The notes under the pieces: model-generated
What the model was told of the DNA's origin: nothing
What the model saw: only the letters and a program-made list of their open reading frames with translations
Databases searched by the model: none
Assembly: GCA_001800905.1 (NCBI GenBank)
Contig: MGWH01000006.1
Location: 248,001 to 312,000 of the forward strand
Reading direction: 5' to 3'
Origin: Flavobacteria bacterium GWA2_35_26
GTDB lineage: Bacteria; Bacteroidota; Bacteroidia; Flavobacteriales; Flavobacteriaceae
DNA length: 64,000 nt
Shown here: piece by piece, positions 63,094 through 64,000 of the stretch
Position numbering within the stretch: position 1 is the first letter of the stretch
How the letters are laid out: each line of letters starts with the position of its first letter
Translations under genes and position numbers: made by a program

Positions 63094-64000
63094 ATGATTA
63101 CATCTAAAACAATTGCAAGCGGAATTCTAAGATCGATTGGTTTCTTGATACTTATTGGAATATCGCTCTTTTTCATATACCAAATTCAGGCTGTAATTGT
63201 GTACTTAATTGTTTCATTAATTCTCACGCTTATTGGCAAACCAATCATGAGTTTTTTAAAAACCAGATTGCGATTTCCTAATACATTAGCTACCATAACT
63301 ACATTAATTTTCTTTTTTCTACTAATCATAGGGTTTATTTCGTTGTTTATCCCTTTGATTTTATCACAAAGCGAAAGTTTGTCTCTACTCAACACCGCCG
63401 AAATTGAACAAAACATCAATCAGCTAATTCATCAAATTGCAGTGTTCTTAGACAATCACAATGTAGATTCTGCGCGTTTTTTAAAAGAAACCAATATCAG
63501 TTCGAAAATTGACTTCAATTTTGTACCGCAATTATTGAATACTATTCTCAATACCATTAGCAGTTTTGGCGTTGGATTAGCCTCTGTGTTTTTTATCACT
63601 TTTTTCTTTTTGAAAGATAAGGCATACTTTATTGAAAACTTAAAACTCCTAATCCCCGACTCACACGAAGCTCCTATCATTAATTCATTGGATAAAATTA
63701 ATCACTTACTGTCGCGCTACTTTATTGGTTTGTTACTACAACTGGGAATCGTGTTTATTTTGTACCTAATTGTATTGTCCATTTTTGGAATTTCAAATGC
63801 CTTCATCATTGCTTTTTTGTGTGCGGTTCTCAATATCATCCCTTATATCGGACCGCTGATTGCTTCAATAATAGCAGCTGTTTTAACCATGATCAGCCAT
63901 TTAGGAAATGACTTCCAAACCGAAACCTTGCCCATTACTATTTATATTCTGATCGGATTTTGGATCGTACAACTTATTGATAACAATCTTTCCCAACCGA
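63094..64000 (+). CDS. AI-2E family transporter (N-terminal part, runs off the right edge)
   Basis: A membrane protein of the PerM/AI-2E exporter family; about 302 codons from the ATG at 63094 are open to the window edge. I translated it directly. Early paired membrane helices (SIGFLILIGISLFFIYQI, AVIVYLIVSLILTLIGKPI), a charged periplasmic stretch, and then the family signature region: CAVLNIIPYIGPLIASIIAA with the PYIGP turn and LIDNNLSQP. Members export autoinducer-2 or act as Na+/H+ antiporters; the substrate here is unknown. Confidence 0.88.
   Translation, partial: MITSKTIASGILRSIGFLILIGISLFFIYQIQAVIVYLIVSLILTLIGKPIMSFLKTRLRFPNTLATITTLIFFFLLIIGFISLFIPLILSQSESLSLLNTAEIEQNINQLIHQIAVFLDNHNVDSARFLKETNISSKIDFNFVPQLLNTILNTISSFGVGLASVFFITFFFLKDKAYFIENLKLLIPDSHEAPIINSLDKINHLLSRYFIGLLLQLGIVFILYLIVLSIFGISNAFIIAFLCAVLNIIPYIGPLIASIIAAVLTMISHLGNDFQTETLPITIYILIGFWIVQLIDNNLSQP

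Overview
This window is a piece of chromosome from a member of the Bacteroidota, most likely a Flavobacterium or close relative. The DNA is AT-rich. Many genes start about 12-30 bases after a perfect TAnnTTTG box, the -7 element of the Bacteroidota sigma factor, and the gene content is typical of the family Flavobacteriaceae: flavobacterial DnaX, BshA, TamB next to TsaD, an LptD with a signal peptide, and a proteorhodopsin/blh pair. Nearly everything is housekeeping. I see no prophage, insertion sequence, CRISPR array, tRNA or rRNA.

Layout. 1-5200: proline dehydrogenase (cut by the left edge), aroB, a possible small leader ORF, arginine decarboxylase, a deoxyhypusine-synthase-like polyamine enzyme and an acidic protein, closed by a bidirectional terminator. 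5200-14500: DinB-like protein, PEP carboxylase, an Lrp regulator, an M14 peptidase, an acyltransferase, a spermidine-synthase-like protein, a K+ channel, kdsB and a RecD-like helicase. 14600-18300: DUF3822 protein, rsmD, RNase P RNA, and dnaX split by an A10 slippery run. 18270-25500 (all minus): polyphosphate genes (sixA-like, ppk1, ppx-like), pdxH, RNase Z, and the pyrimidine genes pyrR-pyrB. 25500-34800: ABC-F protein, a sugar MFS transporter, transaldolase, rhodopsin with divergent blh, an SDR, SRP RNA, a glutamine-cyclotransferase lipoprotein and a coiled-coil membrane protein. 34800-41100: a divergent ureohydrolase, an RhlE-type helicase, a dicarboxylate symporter, a structured repeat, aroC and bshA. 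41100-49650 (all minus): a seven-gene envelope/redox run from an amidase through an MCE protein, two Fe-S proteins and a NagZ-amidase-like fusion to a PAP2 phosphatase. 49700-64000: lptD, ridA, a BadF-type kinase, gap, pfkA, tamB, and the plus-strand run tsaD, rsmE, trmH-like and an AI-2E transporter cut by the right edge.

How they fit together. The rhodopsin keeps every proton-pump residue, and the adjacent blh would make its retinal. By my alignment it also has the small glycine that opens a side window for a carotenoid antenna. speA plus the deoxyhypusine-synthase-like gene suggest a polyamine route other than S-adenosylmethionine-dependent spermidine synthesis. The 41-50 kb block groups cell-wall cleavage, muropeptide salvage, lipid transport and LPS export. 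The most interesting items for a second look are the dnaX frameshift, the structured repeat 3' of aroC, the rhodopsin antenna window, the ureohydrolase with altered metal ligands, and the missing ATG of tamB.
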